Part shown: positions 27,101 to 39,620 of the stretch, in pieces
Layout: each line of letters begins with the position of its first letter
How positions within the stretch are numbered: the stretch's first letter is position 1
NCBI GenBank assembly: GCA_021464415.1
Contig: JAKCWG010000460.1
Location: 1 to 64,000 of the forward strand
DNA from: Lonicera japonica
Taxonomy: Eukaryota; Streptophyta; Magnoliopsida; Dipsacales; Caprifoliaceae
Reading direction: 5' to 3'
Length of the DNA stretch: 64,000 bases
The notes under the pieces: model-generated
The model's input: only the letters and a program-made list of their open reading frames with translations
Told to the model about the DNA's origin: nothing
The model's database searches: none
Position numbers and translations under genes: made by a program

Positions 27101-30100
27101 TGTGGGCCACTACAAATTCAAAGAGAGGCTCGACAAACGAGACCAAGTACTAATGCTTCATATTCTAGAAATTGCCAATGACATTATTAGGTGGTTATTA
27201 TTTACACAAACTTTTAAAATCATGGAATTATAGTACTAGCACAACAAGATTTGTATGTGCCATGACGAGTATCCTTCTATTCTGCAGTTCAAAAAAAAAC
27301 ACTTCAAGAGTTTTTTATTCTTCATGCTATCCCCATTTCACATTAAATAGGGAAAACTAATTGAAACGCTTATTAAATGTGCTTTTGCATGGTAAAGAAA
27401 TTTCCAAGCAAGCTAAACCACGTGATTTCGTCCCCATATAAGTTTTCCAACTTGTACAACTGCATTACTATGATCGACTGTCCCTATTTTTCTAGATTGC
27501 GACTTGTGGAAATTCCTTCACAAATTAAATGTTGTGTTTTTTTTTTCTATATGAGATCAAATTAAGAATTGTTGTATATTATAAATATATGTATGAAAGA
27601 AATAACTACTTTATTAGAGGTGGGAATATGTTTAGCATCATGCAAAATATTTCCTATTTATAGTAGTCCTAAAAATTGAATTTCAAGGAAAACCAAAAAA
27701 GTAATAGAACATCTAACCGAAACAGTTTTCAAATTTTCTAACACTCGTCAAAATTAGTCGTGCTTTTTTTAATCATATTCCAATATTTAAAATTGAATGT
27801 ACCATTAGAAAATAAATTCAAAGGGAACAAATATTTCAACTTCATCTGCAAGTTGCATAACCTCTTTCTCTTTAGGTTTTTGTCTAGCATTATTGTAACG
27901 AATAAAAAGTTAGGGGATCGTAAATGTCATAATATACATATAAAAATATAGAAAATAGTGTTCCGTTGGAGCATATGTTAACAACTCATTTATAAAGATA
28001 TCAATTCTTTTATACATATTAAATAGGGCGTGTGGTGGTACACAAAATAAATATCTCTTCCTAAATAAATAAATAATCTTGACCGTCACATGAACACATG
28101 TGGGCCACTACAAATTCAAAGAGGGGCTCGACAAACGAGACCAAGTACTAATGCTTCATATTCTAGAAATTGCCAATGACATTATTAGGTGGTTATTATT
28201 TACACAAACTTTTAAAATCATGGAATTATAGTACTAGCACAACAAGATTTGTAAGTGCCATGACGAGTATCCTTCTATTCTGCAGTTAAAAAAAAAACAC
28301 TTCAAGAGTTTTTTATTCTTCATGCTATCCCCATTTCACATTAAATAGGGAAAACTAATTGAAACGCTTATTAAATGTGCTTTTGCATGGTAAAGAAATT
28401 TCCAAGCAAGCTAAACCACGTGATTTCGTCCCCATATAAGTTTTCCAACTTGTACAACTGCATTACTATGATCGACTGTCCCTATTTTTCTAGATTGCGA
28501 CTTGTGGAAATTCCTTCACAAATTAAATGTTGTGTTTTTTTTTTCTATATGAGATCAAATTAAGAATTGTTGTATATTATAAATATATGTATGAAAGAAA
28601 TAACTACTTTATTAGAGGTGGGAATATGTTTAGCATCATGCAAAATATTTCCTATTTATAGTAGTCCTAAAAATTGAATTTCAAGGAAAACCAAAAAAGT
28701 AATAGAACATCTAACCGAAACAGTTTTCAAATTTTCTAACACTCGTCAAAATTAGTCGTGCTTTTTTTAATCATATTCCAATATTTAAAATTAAATGTAC
28801 CATTAGAAAATTAATTCAAAGGGAACAAATATTTCAACTTCATCTGCAAGTTGCATAACCTCTTTCTCTTTAGGTTTTTGTCTAGCATTATTGTAACGAA
28901 TAAAAAGTTAGGGGATCGTAAATGTCATAATATACATATAAAAATATAGAAAATAGTGTTCCGTTGGAGCATATGTTAACAACTCATTTATAAAGATATC
29001 AATTCTTTTATACATATTAAATAGGGCGTGTGGTGGTACACAAAATAAATATCTCTTCCTAAATAAATAAATAATCTTGACCGTCACATGAACACATGTG
29101 GGCCACTACAAATTCAAAGAGGGGCTCGACAAATGAGAACAAGTACTAATGCTTCATATTCTGGAAATTGCCAATGACATTATTAGGTGGTTATTATTTA
29201 CACAAACTTTTAAAATCATGGAATTATAGTACTAGCACAACAAGATTTGTAAGTGCCATGATGAGTATCCTTCTATTCTGCAGTTTAAAAAAAAACACTT
29301 CAACAGTTTTTTATTTTTCATGCTATCCCCATTTCACATTAAATAGGGAAAACTAATTGAAACGCTTATTAAATGTGCTTTTGCATGGTAAGAAATTTCC
29401 AAGCAAGCTAAACCACGTGATTTCGTCCCCATATAAGTTTTCCAACTTGTACAACTGCATTACTATGATCGACTGTCCCTATTTTTCTAGATTGCGACTT
29501 GTGGAAATTCCTTCACAAATTAAATGTTGTGTTTTTTTTTTTCTATATGAGATCAAATTAAGAATTGTTGTATATTATAAATATATGTATGAAAGAAATA
29601 ACTACTTTATTAGAGGTGGGAATATGTTTAGCATCATGAAAAATATTTCCTATTTATAGTAGTCCTAAAAATTGGATTTCAAGGAAAACCAAAAAAGTAA
29701 TAGAACATCTAACCGAAACAGTTTTCAGATTTTCTAACACTCGTCAAAATTAGTCGTGCTTTTTTTAATCATATTCCAATATTTAAAATTAAATGTGCCA
29801 TTAGAAAATTAATTCAAAGGGAACAAATATTTCAACTTCATCTGCAAGTTGCATAACCTCTTTCTCTTTAGGTTTTTGTCTAGCATTATTGTAACGAATA
29901 AAAAGTTAGGGGATCGTAAATGTCATAATATACATATAAAAATATAGAAAATAGTGTTCCGTTGGAGCATATGTTAACAACTCATTTATAAAGATATCAA
30001 TTCTTTTATACATATTAAATAGGGCGTGTGGTGGTACACAAAATAAATATCTCTTCCTAAATAAATAAATAATCTTGACCGTCACATGAACACATGTGGG

Positions 30101-32000
30101 CCACTACAAATTCAAAGAGAGGCTCGACAAACGAGACCAAGTACTAATGCTTCATATTCTAGAAATTGCCAATGACATTATTAGGTGGTTATTATTTACA
30201 CAAACTTTTAAAATCATGGAATTATAGTACTAGCACAACAAGATTTGTAAGTGCCATGACGAGTATCCTTCTATTCTGCAGTTCAAAAAAAAACACACTT
30301 CAAGAGTTTTTTATTCTTCATGCTATCCCCATTTCACATTAAATAGGGAAAACTAATTGAAACGCTTATTAAATGTGCTTTTGCATGGTAAAGAAATTTC
30401 CAAGCAAGCTAAACCACGTGATTTCGTCCCCATATAAGTTTTCCAACTTGTACAACTGCATTACTATGATCGACTGTCCCTATTTTTCTAGATTGCGACT
30501 TGTGGAAATTCCTTCACAAATTAAATGTTGTGTTTTTTTTTTCTATATGAGATCAAATTAAGAATTGTTGTATATTATAAATATATGTATGAAAGAAATA
30601 ACTACTTTATTAGAGGTGGGAATATGTTTAGCATCATGCAAAATATTTCCTATTTATAGTAGTCCTAAAAATTGAATTTCAAGGAAAACCAAAAAAGTAA
30701 TAGAACATCTAACCGAAACAGTTTTCAAATTTTCTAACACTCGTCAAAATTAGTCGTGCTTTTTTAATCATATTCCAATATTTAAAATTGAATGTACCAT
30801 TAGAAAATAAATTCAAAGGGAACAAATATTTCAACTTCATCTGCAAGTTGCATAACCTCTTTCTCTTTAGGTTTTTGTCTAGCATTATTGTAACGAATAA
30901 AAAGTTAGGGGATCGTAAATGTCATAATATACATATAAAAATATAGAAAATAGTGTTCCGTTGGAGCATATGTTAACAACTCATTTATAAAGATATCAAT
31001 TCTTTTATACATATTAAATAGGGCGTGTGGTGGTACACAAAATAAATATCTCTTCCTAAATAAATAAATAATCTTGACCGTCACATGAACACATGTGGGC
31101 CACTACAAATTCAAAGAGAGGCTCGACAAACGAGACCAAGTACTAATGCTTCATATTCTAGAAATTGCCAATGACATTATTAGGTGGTTATTATTTACAC
31201 AAACTTTTAAAATCATGGAATTATAGTACTAGCACAACAAGATTTGTATGTGCCATGACGAGTATCCTTCTATTCTGCAGTTCAAAAAAAAACACTTCAA
31301 GAGTTTTTTATTCTTCATGCTATCCCCATTTCACATTAAATAGGGAAAACTAATTGAAACGCTTATTAAATGTGCTTTTGCATGGTAAAGAAATTTCCAA
31401 GCAAGCTAAACCACGTGATTTCGTCCCCATATAAGTTTTCCAACTTGTACAACTGCATTACTATGATCGACTGTCCCTATTTTTCTAGATTGCGACTTGT
31501 GGAAATTCCTTCACAAATTAAATGTTGTGTTTTTTTTTTCTATATGAGATCAAATTAAGAATTGTTGTATATTATAAATATATGTATGAAAGAAATAACT
31601 ACTTTATTAGAGGTGGGAATATGTTTAGCATCATGCAAAATATTTCCTATTTATAGTAGTCCTAAAAATTGAATTTCAAGGAAAACCAAAAAAGTAATAG
31701 AACATCTAACCGAAACAGTTTTCAAATTTTCTAACACTCGTCAAAATTAGTCGTGCTTTTTTTAATCATATTCCAATATTTAAAATTGAATGTACCATTA
31801 GAAAATAAATTCAAAGGGAACAAATATTTCAACTTCATCTGCAAGTTGCATAACCTCTTTCTCTTTAGGTTTTTGTCTAGCATTATTGTAACGAATAAAA
31901 AGTTAGGGGATCGTAAATGTCATAATATACATATAAAAATATAGAAAATAGTGTTCCGTTGGAGCATATGTTAACAACTCATTTATAAAGATATCAATTC
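24120..32000. repeat. Five-monomer (4990 bp) higher-order duplication
   Basis: A monomer with the rare string CAAATGAGAACAAGTAC occurs at about 24139 and again at about 29129, 4990 bp apart. The following two to three monomers match in order: a unit with GTAAGTGCCATGACG, then units with GTATGTGCCATGACG. The match ends near 32 kb, where a different unit type follows. Two-monomer periodicity (1997 bp) is seen between 19.2 and 24.2 kb. Confidence 0.7.
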
Positions 32001-32848
32001 TTTTATACATATTAAATAGGGCGTGTGGTGGTACACAAAATAAATATCTCTTCCTAAATAAATAAATAATCTTGACCGTCACATGAACACATGTGGGCCA
32101 CTACAAATTCAAAGAGGGGCTCGACAAACGAGACCAAGTACTAATGCTTCATATTCTAGAAATTGCCAATGACATTATTAGGTGGTTATTATTTACACAA
32201 ACTTTTAAAATCATGGAATTATAGTACTAGCACAACAAGATTTGTAGGTGCCATGATGAGTATCCTACTATTCTTCAGTTTAAAAAAAAACACTTTAAGA
32301 GTTTTTTATTCTTCATGCAATCCCCATTTCACATTAAATAGGGAAAACTAATTGAAACGCTTATTAAATGTGCTTTTGCATGGTAAAGAAATTTCCAAGC
32401 AAGCTAAACCACGTGATTTCGTCCCCATATAAGTTTTCCAACTTGTACAACTGCATTACTATGATTGACTGTCCCTATTTTTCTAGATTGCGACTTGTGG
32501 AAATTCCTTCACAAATTAAATGTTGTGTTTTTTTTTTCTAAATGAGATCAAATTAAGAATTGTTGTATATTATAAATATATGTATGAAAGAAATAACTAC
32601 TTTATTAGAGGTGGGAATATGTTTAGCATCATGCAAAATATTTCCTATTTATAGTAGTCCTAAAAATTGAATTTCAAGGAAAACCAAAAAAGTAATAGAA
32701 CATCTAACCGAAACAGTTTTCAGATTTTCTAACACTCGTCAAAATTAGTCGTTTCTGGACTGCTGTTTCTGGACTCCGGGACCCACCTGAACACCCGAGA
32801 CTGCCCCGGAAGCGTCTATTGGCCAAACAAACATGTTTTAAAGTGAAA

Positions 32849-33170
32849 TGTCGCACGACATTCAAGATTGTCGCACGACAATCCCACTTTTGAGGGACAT
32901 GTCGCGCGACAAACACCCCACCACGCCACTTTCTGACTCAGCAATGAGTCAGAGTCATCATTAAAGTAGAATGTCGTACGACAGTCAAGATTGTCGCGCG
33001 ACATACTGGTATATGTCGCACGACAATCCCACTTTTGAGGGACATGACGCGCGACAAACACCCCACCACTCCACTTTCTGACTCAGCAATGAGTCAGAAT
33101 CATCATTAAAGTAGAATGTCATGCGACAGTCAAGATTGTCGCGCGACATACACCAATATGTCACGCGACA
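32849..33170 (+). promoter_or_regulatory. Cluster of TGTCGCGCGACA-type palindromes in LTR U3
   Basis: About ten 12-bp sites matching TGTCG(C/T)(G/A)CGACA or a close variant lie in ~320 bp upstream of the TATA box, for example at 32849, 32869, 32900, 32972, 32992 and 33014. The consensus TGTCGCGCGACA is a perfect palindrome. Sites sit in two to three longer ~135 bp repeats that also contain TTTCTGACTCAGCAATGAGT. The same motif stands upstream of both antisense genes, which suggests a promoter module or protein-binding site. No known factor is assigned. Confidence 0.7.
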
Positions 33171-33186
33171 TACACCTTTTCGGCAC

Positions 33187-33194
33187 TATAAATA
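33187..33194 (+). promoter_or_regulatory. TATA box of the 5' LTR
   Basis: TATAAATA in the context CACTATAAATAGG, right after the palindrome cluster. The identical context is at 50886-50893 in the 3' LTR. This is the likely core promoter for the element's genomic RNA. Confidence 0.75.
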
Positions 33195-34497
33195 GGCCAG
33201 CAGCACCCAAGGTTTAAGAACACCAACATCAGAGCAAAAAACAGCAGTTTTAGAGCAGAATTGCGGGTTTATGATCTGATTTTCCGATCTTTCGTCTAGT
33301 ATTTTCTATTATCGTCTTATTTCTGAAGAATTATCGAATCTATTCTCGACACTCGACGTGTCCAGTCTCGGGAATCGAATTCTCGAAAATATCTGAAAAA
33401 GGAGAAGATTATCATCGCCGGAGATCTCTCTGCCGTATTATATTCTCTTTCTTATTATTATTCTCGTCGGGAAGGTAAATAAAGTCTCTTCTAGTAATTA
33501 AATATTTGCATATTTGTTTTATTGTAAACTTTTAGAATTCGATCCCCGTCCTAGTAAGCGAGGTGGCAACATGGTTGTGCTAGGTTTCTAACGCGTTGGA
33601 AAATCAGGTTTGTCTGTGTACTTGTTTTATTTATGTTGTTTTGTCCATGTTTTATTTGAATAAACTTATTGCCAAGTTATAAATAGTCTACCATCTTCAA
33701 AATAAAAGACCCTGATAAAACCATTTACAAAACCAGAAGAATAAGTAGACTATCGTCCGGATAAAATTCTGTTTTCAAAACCTGGACTGATAAGACTTAT
33801 CTAGGAATTAAAATCAACATATCCTGTCTTCTCTATAGACTGCGACGTGTCTGATAAACTCTCCTCAAGAGTTCTGATTCCACATTAAATTAGTCCCGAT
33901 ATAAGATCCGAACTTTTACAAAAGTAATCACAAACACGAGAAAACCGTCATTATCTGAGGAAATAATACGGGATACTCTTTCAAAATAAAAGGTTTTTGT
34001 CATTTGTATTTACATCTTTCAATAATAAAAACACCGAATCTCGGAACACAAAGGTTTCTATCCCTTTCCCGTTTTTCCCAGAAATTAGGGTTTTCATTTG
34101 AAAAGTAGTAGACTGTCAGTAAAAGCATCCAAGTTTTTCAACATAAAATAAACATATAAGTCCACTAAAGACCGAAAGGGCGGAATGGGTGCTTAACACC
34201 TTCCCAAACCGTAATATAGTTCCCGAACCCTATAGAATCCTGGTTTCGCAGACAAACGTGTAAAGAAAGGCTTATCTGTAGCCTTTCCCCTTACACAACC
34301 CTTTTTGTCCGTTTTCTCGTAAAACGTACTGGCGACTCTGAACGAACCCTTTTGCATCTAGAATAGACGTAGGGACACCCGATATGAATTATCAAAATAA
34401 ACTCCAAGCAAATGGAACGACGGGATCCTTTCCGACGTTTCAGGACGCCCAACGAACGGGGACGAGACCCGGGGGTTGCATTTGCGGATTCTCACAG

Positions 34498-34515
34498 TGG
34501 CGACTCTGCTGGGGA
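34498..34515 (+). promoter_or_regulatory. Primer-binding site, tRNA-Arg-like
   Basis: TGGCGACTCTGCTGGGGA starts two bases after the LTR end. Its first 11 bases are complementary to the 3' end of a plant tRNA-Arg (ending ...CAGAGTCGCCA), from memory of that tRNA. Ogre-type elements are known to use tRNA-Arg, which agrees with the lineage call. Confidence 0.7.
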
Positions 34516-35639
34516 GTTATTAAGAACTAGGCTCTTATATGTGGACTTTTATTTATAAATATGTTGACATGCATGCTTTTACTGCTTTCCCTATTTTCCC
34601 CCTAACGTGGCGCCTGGATTTTATTGTTGACTTGACCTAGAGGCGCAGTAGAGTCCATTCATTAACATACACATATGTTTAGGATTTCCCCTTTATATTA
34701 TATATGATTGTAAAGAAATATCTTTTTTAAAATAAAAATGGCATTTTCAAAATACACCTCGAAGGTAAGATATTTGCAATTGATCTTTTGAAAATTCCTG
34801 TTTTGCACACACTTTCACAAATCATGCATTGGTTCTACGAGTGTGAATTTACCCTGAACCCTCGGAAGTATTATAAGTGAGTAGGGAGTTAGCTCGCTTG
34901 GGCCAACATAAACCGAAAGCATTTACTTCCACTCTCCTTGGCCAAGTACGCCCCCGAGGTATATCGAGTGACGAGAACACTCACGTACCCGGGAAGTATA
35001 TCAAAAGATTCTTGCACGTACCCACCCCTGGGGTATATCGCGAGGTCTTGCCAAATAGGAGGGAGCCTGAAAACCTTCACCTTGCATTACACCTGCGCTG
35101 TATATAGGAAGAGTCAAGATAGAACACTCTTGTATTTTTTTATCAACCGTGAGGATTTTGTACCACATAGGGCCTTGTCATATATATCTCCCCCAGATAT
35201 TGGCAAGTACGGCCGGAGGCTGACCACCCTCCGTCGTAGAAACTTACATCGAGGTTAAACTCGTTGTGACTTTCCCCGGTACATCTCCCATGAAAAGCAA
35301 CTCAAGAGGAGAGATATTCCAAATTTTCATAAAATCAAAAAATGAGTTTTTCAAAATTCGGGACGAGTAGGATAACCCAAGGAGCACTTCGCTGCCTATC
35401 CTAAACTCCCACCGGGAATTCGCTCAAGTTGTTGTTGACGTGTCCTTATAAAAACACCCGAAACTTGGTTTTCGTTGTTTTTCTTTATCCGTGGTTCTTT
35501 TGGCAAAATTCGAGTCACGTCATGGTCTTCCTTCATCTTCGCCCTATGGTTCCATCTACAGTCATCATACGGCAACAGTCTGGAAGGTTGGGCTGGTCGA
35601 GATCATACCGAGAGATTAATAAGACCGAGCACACCGGAA
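34516..35639 (+). other. Leader between primer-binding site and gag
   Basis: About 1.1 kb of untranslated leader. It contains short overlapping ORFs on both strands (for example 34877-35107 and 34938-35258) with no recognisable domain, and a few degenerate repeats of a GTACCC...GGTATATCG type near 34940-35045. Ogre elements carry an extra ORF in this position; nothing here supports one convincingly. Confidence 0.5.
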
Positions 35640-36494
35640 ATGGCTGATAGACGCGAGAATCCAGAGACAGATCAGGGCCTAGCCGAGGCGTCTGCACCAC
35701 AGCCAGATTTAGCCGAAATGTATCGTTTACTGAGGACCGTCAGCATAAGTCTAGCAAACCTCATGAATGAACAACAGAGTACCTGAGTTCGAGTAGAAGA
35801 GTTGTCAGCCGGGCGGGTCGCGCCACCGGGGTTTGAACGACTACCACCGAATCGAGATCAAGGGCAGTCATCGCAAGTACTTCCCCCAGTTCAAGGAACC
35901 AATCCACCCCAAACGAGTCCTATCACCACAGGTCCCGTTCAGGCAGATCCTAACAACCCAAATTAGTGGGCCCCAGATTCAGGCCCTACCTATCAGCAAC
36001 CAGAGCCACCCATCATCTGGCCACAACCCCAACTGAGCATTGATCCTCAATACCAGCCATGGCCACAAGTTCCCGCAAGGCCTATTCCACCTCCGGCCCC
36101 AGTAGCCCCTCCTCATGAATACCCAGACATCAATCGACTTCGGGCAGTGTATGCAGAATCGGTTATAGCTCGGGAACAGCCCGATGAAGTGTCAAGAGAG
36201 GGTGAAGAAATGAAGAAACTGAAAGAGCAGATGAGGGTTTTGCAAAGGGGGGTTTCTCTAATAAAAGGAGCAGATGAGATTACAGATATGAATGCTTTTT
36301 CCCTCTACCCAGAAGCAAGATTGCCCCAGGGATTCAAGCTCCCTTCCATCACCAAGTTCACAGGAACCACACTTCCTAAAACCCATCTCCAATCCTACAT
36401 CAGATCCATGCAAATGTCCGGTTGTGGAGAACCGGAATTAGCTCAGGCCTTTCACATGACTCTCACGGGGGCCGCCCTGAGATGGTTTTTTTAA
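35640..36494 (+). pseudogene. gag: gag, N-terminal part, interrupted
   Basis: The frame opens with ATG at 35640 (MADRRENPETDQ...) and continues in one frame, apart from two stops, to residues typical of Ty3/gypsy capsid (KLPSITKFTGTTLPKTHLQS, then ELAQAFHMTLTGAALRWFF). A proline-rich linker precedes the capsid. Breaks: TGA at 35784-35786, TAG at 35964-35966, and an extra T in the run 36486-36492 that shifts the frame into TAA. The next ORF continues the capsid in another frame. The protein would form the virus-like particle. Confidence 0.85.
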
Positions 36495-39039
36495 TCTCGA
36501 GAGACACCACACGAAGACTTGGGGAGATATTGTCAAGGAGTTCATGAATAAATATGGGTCCAATGAAGATTTGGAAATTACTCGCAAGCACCTTGAAATG
36601 GCCAAGCAAGGCGAGAAAGAAAGTTTCAGCGACTTCGTCACACGCTGGAGAGAGATGGCCTCCCAAATGTCCAAACGGCCGGATGAAGAAGAACAATTGG
36701 AGATCATACAGAGGAATTTTACTCCAGCTGTATTAAGTTGTATGGGAAAGCACGTATTCCCACATTTCAGGGCCCTGTTAAGTATGGGGTCACAAGTAGA
36801 AGAAGAATTGGCTAAGAAAGCCAAGAATGATACCAAGAAAGCCTTATACGCAGGGAGAAAGATGGCCACTCCAACCGTTAACCAAATAGGCTCATACCCG
36901 TATCAACAAAATCCGTTTCAGCAGCCACAACAAGCACCTTCGATGAATTGGCCTACACAAGGAGATTCTTCGAGCACTGAAGTCAGGAAAAAAAGGAATT
37001 TCTGTACCCTTCCCACTTCCCTAGTCAAAAGCTTGGAACTACTCCGAAAGGCCGGACTGATCACCCCGCTCAACCCACGCCCTCCACCAAGTCCTATTCC
37101 CGGTACTTGGAGAATGAATGAGAACTGTGCATACCATCAAGCAGCAGGCCATGACACGGAACGTTGCTTGGCTCTTCGTCACCGTATTCAGGACCTCATT
37201 GAAGCTGGAACCATTCCTGCACCCGGCGGGCCCAATGTTACCAACAACCCCCTTCCGAACCATGCTCCACCTGCAGGAATTAACGCCTTGACCACTGATG
37301 AAGAAGGCTTTGATCCCGTAGGACTTATCCGAGATGACCCAGCCTATAGAGCACCAGTTGTGCCACCAGCAAAGGCTCAAGTGGCGCCAGGCCTCAATCC
37401 GATAATCGACCAATGGATGGCTAAGATGAACTTCCTACCCGGGCAGGGGTTAGGAAAAACCAATCAGGGGATCTCACAGCCACTTACAATCAAGACCAAT
37501 CCCGAAAAAACTGGGATAGGATGGACCCAAGACAAGAAGAAACAGCCATGGAAGCCCCGAGGCCTCCCTAAGGAGACAATCTGTATGACAGAAACCTCCC
37601 CCAAAGGCTTCAGTTGGTCGACAGAACCAGAATCACCGGAAGTCTCAGAGGGATCAGACCCAGCATCCCTTTGGATACAGCAAATTACCCGTTCGGGAAG
37701 GGTATATCAACCACCGCTAATGGATGCCGAGAAAACACCACCTCCTAAGGAAGTAGGACAAGATCGAGTATTGGAACAGTTGAAGAAAACCCAGGCCCAC
37801 ATCACCATTTGGGGCCTCCTGGTTGCCTCCAAACCTCACAGGACCGCTTTCATCAAACTTCTAGATAAAGCTGTCATATCACCAGACTCTACGCCCGAAC
37901 AACTGCCACACATGATTGGGTCACTTACAGTCCAAAGAAGTCTGTCATTCTCAGATGAAGACTTATCTCCATTGGGGAAGAAACACAGTCTGGCCCTCCA
38001 TATCACTGTCCGGACCCGAGGAAAAATCTTGCCACAGGTTCTCATCGACAATGGGTCGACTATAAATGTTTGCCCTCTGAAGACTGCCAAATGTCTGGGT
38101 ATCTTAGACTCAGAACTTTCGCCGTCAGCTGTGACCGTTAGAGCCTATGACAACACTAGGCGAGCCGTCTTGGGTTCTCTGAAGCTTGATCTCATGGTCG
38201 GTCCCGGAAACTTTCCGGCCGAGTTCCAAATCATAGACATTCCCTCCAGCTTTAACCTCCTATTGGGAAGAGCATGGCTACACGACATAGGAGCACTCCC
38301 CTCCTCCTTGCACCAGAAGATAAAGATACTATTCGAAGGAAACATAATCACCGTCCAAGGAGATCCTGAAAGGACCTTGGCAGATCTGGAATTACCTGTA
38401 TTGGGCATCGGGAGTCAGAGCATACAGCTAGGAGGCTTTTCTTACGAGCCTCAAGTACAAGCTCTCACCACTCAAAGAATCGAGTATCTACCCCCTGATA
38501 ATATCCCCAGCCTCAGCACCAAGATCACAAAGATGCTGAGAATGATGAAATACTTACCCGGAGCCAGTCTAGGAATAGGACAATCAGGATTACTTCAGGC
38601 TTTAGAACCGGTAACGAGGTACGAAAGAGAAGGATTGGGGTACCAGCACACCGAAAAAGATGAACAAGAAAATAGGAGCCGAGGGTATCAGTATCCGAGT
38701 TTTAGCTCTCTGAACGGGTTTTTTGTCAAGGAAGGAGAAGACTTCCCCTTTTGCGGCTTTCAGGAGCCTTGGAGAAACAGCAATGGAGATAGCCTCCCGG
38801 GATGGGAAATCTTCTATGAAGAGGACCTTTATATCAAGGAAAACGTTATGCACAGCTTCTCTACTAAATTGACGATCGGACCAAAGGAAGGAATTGAAGA
38901 CAAGGAAGATGAAGAGGAGGAATTGGTCGAAGATCTCTTCGACATCATGGCTCTAGATGACGAACCAAGAGACGACCCTGTACACTTGATACACGCTGAT
39001 CCAGATTACCAAAAAAGGGGAAAAAGAGTGAAATTGTAA
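36494..39039 (+). pseudogene. gag-pro: gag C-terminal part plus aspartic protease
   Basis: An open frame of 831 codons from the first ATG at 36544, continuing the capsid. Features in order: capsid C-terminus (WREMASQMSKRPDEEEQLEI), a zinc knuckle CAYHQAAGHDTERC near residue 195, a G-patch segment (FLPGQGLGKTNQGISQP) near residue 300, the protease active-site region LIDNGSTINVCP near residue 500, and a second G-patch-like segment (MMKYLPGASLGIGQSGL) near residue 660. Protease shows D-N-G-S rather than D-S/T-G. G-patches after gag are known in Tat-type elements. The N-terminal part of gag is separated by the frameshift at 36486-36492. The stop TAA at 39037 overlaps GTAAGG, a possible splice donor. 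Confidence 0.85.
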
Positions 39040-39041
39040 GG

Positions 39042-39620
39042 GTGAGAGATAAGAGTGGGGAAAAGGGTAGGGAAGAGTCTTTCCTAAATTTACTTTTCAA
39101 ACTTGTACCTGTAAGCACTGTTATTAATGAAGAAGACTCTGTTTTGCGTTATCCTGTTAATTCTGTAATTGCTTATATGGAGCTGGAAAGACTAAATGAA
39201 CACCCTGAACGGGAGGGTCAGCGTATACAAAGTGAAGAAGGAGACACTCTTATAATTAACCTTGGAACAAAAGAGGAAAAGAAAGAAGTCCGCATTGGGG
39301 CAAGTCTAAATGAAGCAGAAAGAGAGGAATTCACACAAACTCTGAATGAGTACGTGGATGTCTTCGCCTGGTCCTATGCTGATATGCCAGGTTTGAACAG
39401 CCAGATAGTCATGCACGAGATACACACCAAGCCGGAATTCAGGCCCGTCAAGCAAAAGTTGAGAAAGCTTACGCCAGAATGGTCCTTGAAAGTGAAAGAA
39501 GAAGTGATGAAACAATTGAGTGTAGGGTTTTTGCGGGTGATCGAGTACCCTTTATGGTTAGCCAACATTGTGCCCGTTCCAAAGGCAAATGGGAAGGTCC
39601 GCATGTGTGTGGATTATTGA
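39042..39620 (+). pseudogene. pol: Reverse transcriptase, N-terminal segment
   Basis: This frame differs from gag-pro. It contains FTQTLNEYVDVFAWSYADMP, IVMHEIHTKPEFRPVKQKLR, then NIVPVPKANGKVRMCVDY, the usual start of a gypsy RT palm domain. It ends at TGA 39618-39620, in the middle of a conserved RT motif (VDY-stop-DLNKACPKDD), and the next segment is in the same frame, so this is a nonsense mutation and not a natural end. The first ~60 codons are acidic/lysine-rich and have no ATG that looks like a real start, which fits expression by splicing or frameshift from gag-pro. Confidence 0.85.

Larger units (their letters stand above)
14206..32752. repeat. ~1.0 kb satellite array, block 2 (homogenised core)
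   Basis: Landmark TTGTTGTATATT recurs at 15137, 16360, 17360, 18585, 19583, 20580, 21580, 22578, 23577, 24575, 25573 and so on to 32560. Spacing is 997-1000 bp except two 1223-1225 bp units. From about 18.6 kb rightwards nearly all copies carry shared derived states (CAAAGGGAACAAATA instead of CAAATGGAACAAATA, GTCTAGCATT instead of GTGTAGCATT) and are almost identical, so this core was amplified recently. The sequence is strongly AT-rich with poly-T runs of variable length. I see no embedded gene. Confidence 0.95.
32753..34496 (+). mobile_element. 5' LTR of the gypsy element, truncated at its left end
   Basis: It aligns to the 3' LTR from about 32759 (=50458) to the shared end GGATTCTCACA at 34496. 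The first 51 bp of the 3' copy (50407-50457, starting TGTAGACACC) are missing. Instead satellite DNA is joined through TTTCTGGACTGCTG, a stretch whose TTTCTGGAC is repeated immediately after. U3 holds about ten CpG palindromes, then the TATA box at 33187-33194. Differences from the 3' LTR are mostly single substitutions, many of them C/T or G/A at CpG sites. Confidence 0.9.

Noticed and set aside
7160..32351. Many similar 60-100 codon ORFs on both strands, recurring every ~1 kb
   Set aside because: They repeat because the satellite unit repeats. They exist on both strands, start at non-ATG codons in part, are broken by poly-T length changes and have no recognisable domain.
32849..33170. The CGCG palindromes as CAMTA binding sites (CGCG box)
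   Set aside because: The flanking bases in TCGCGCGA do not fit the usual (A/C/G)CGCG(T/G/C) box, so I assign no known factor.
34877..35258. Possible Ogre-type ORF1 before gag
   Set aside because: The frames are short, overlap each other on both strands and show no conserved protein features.
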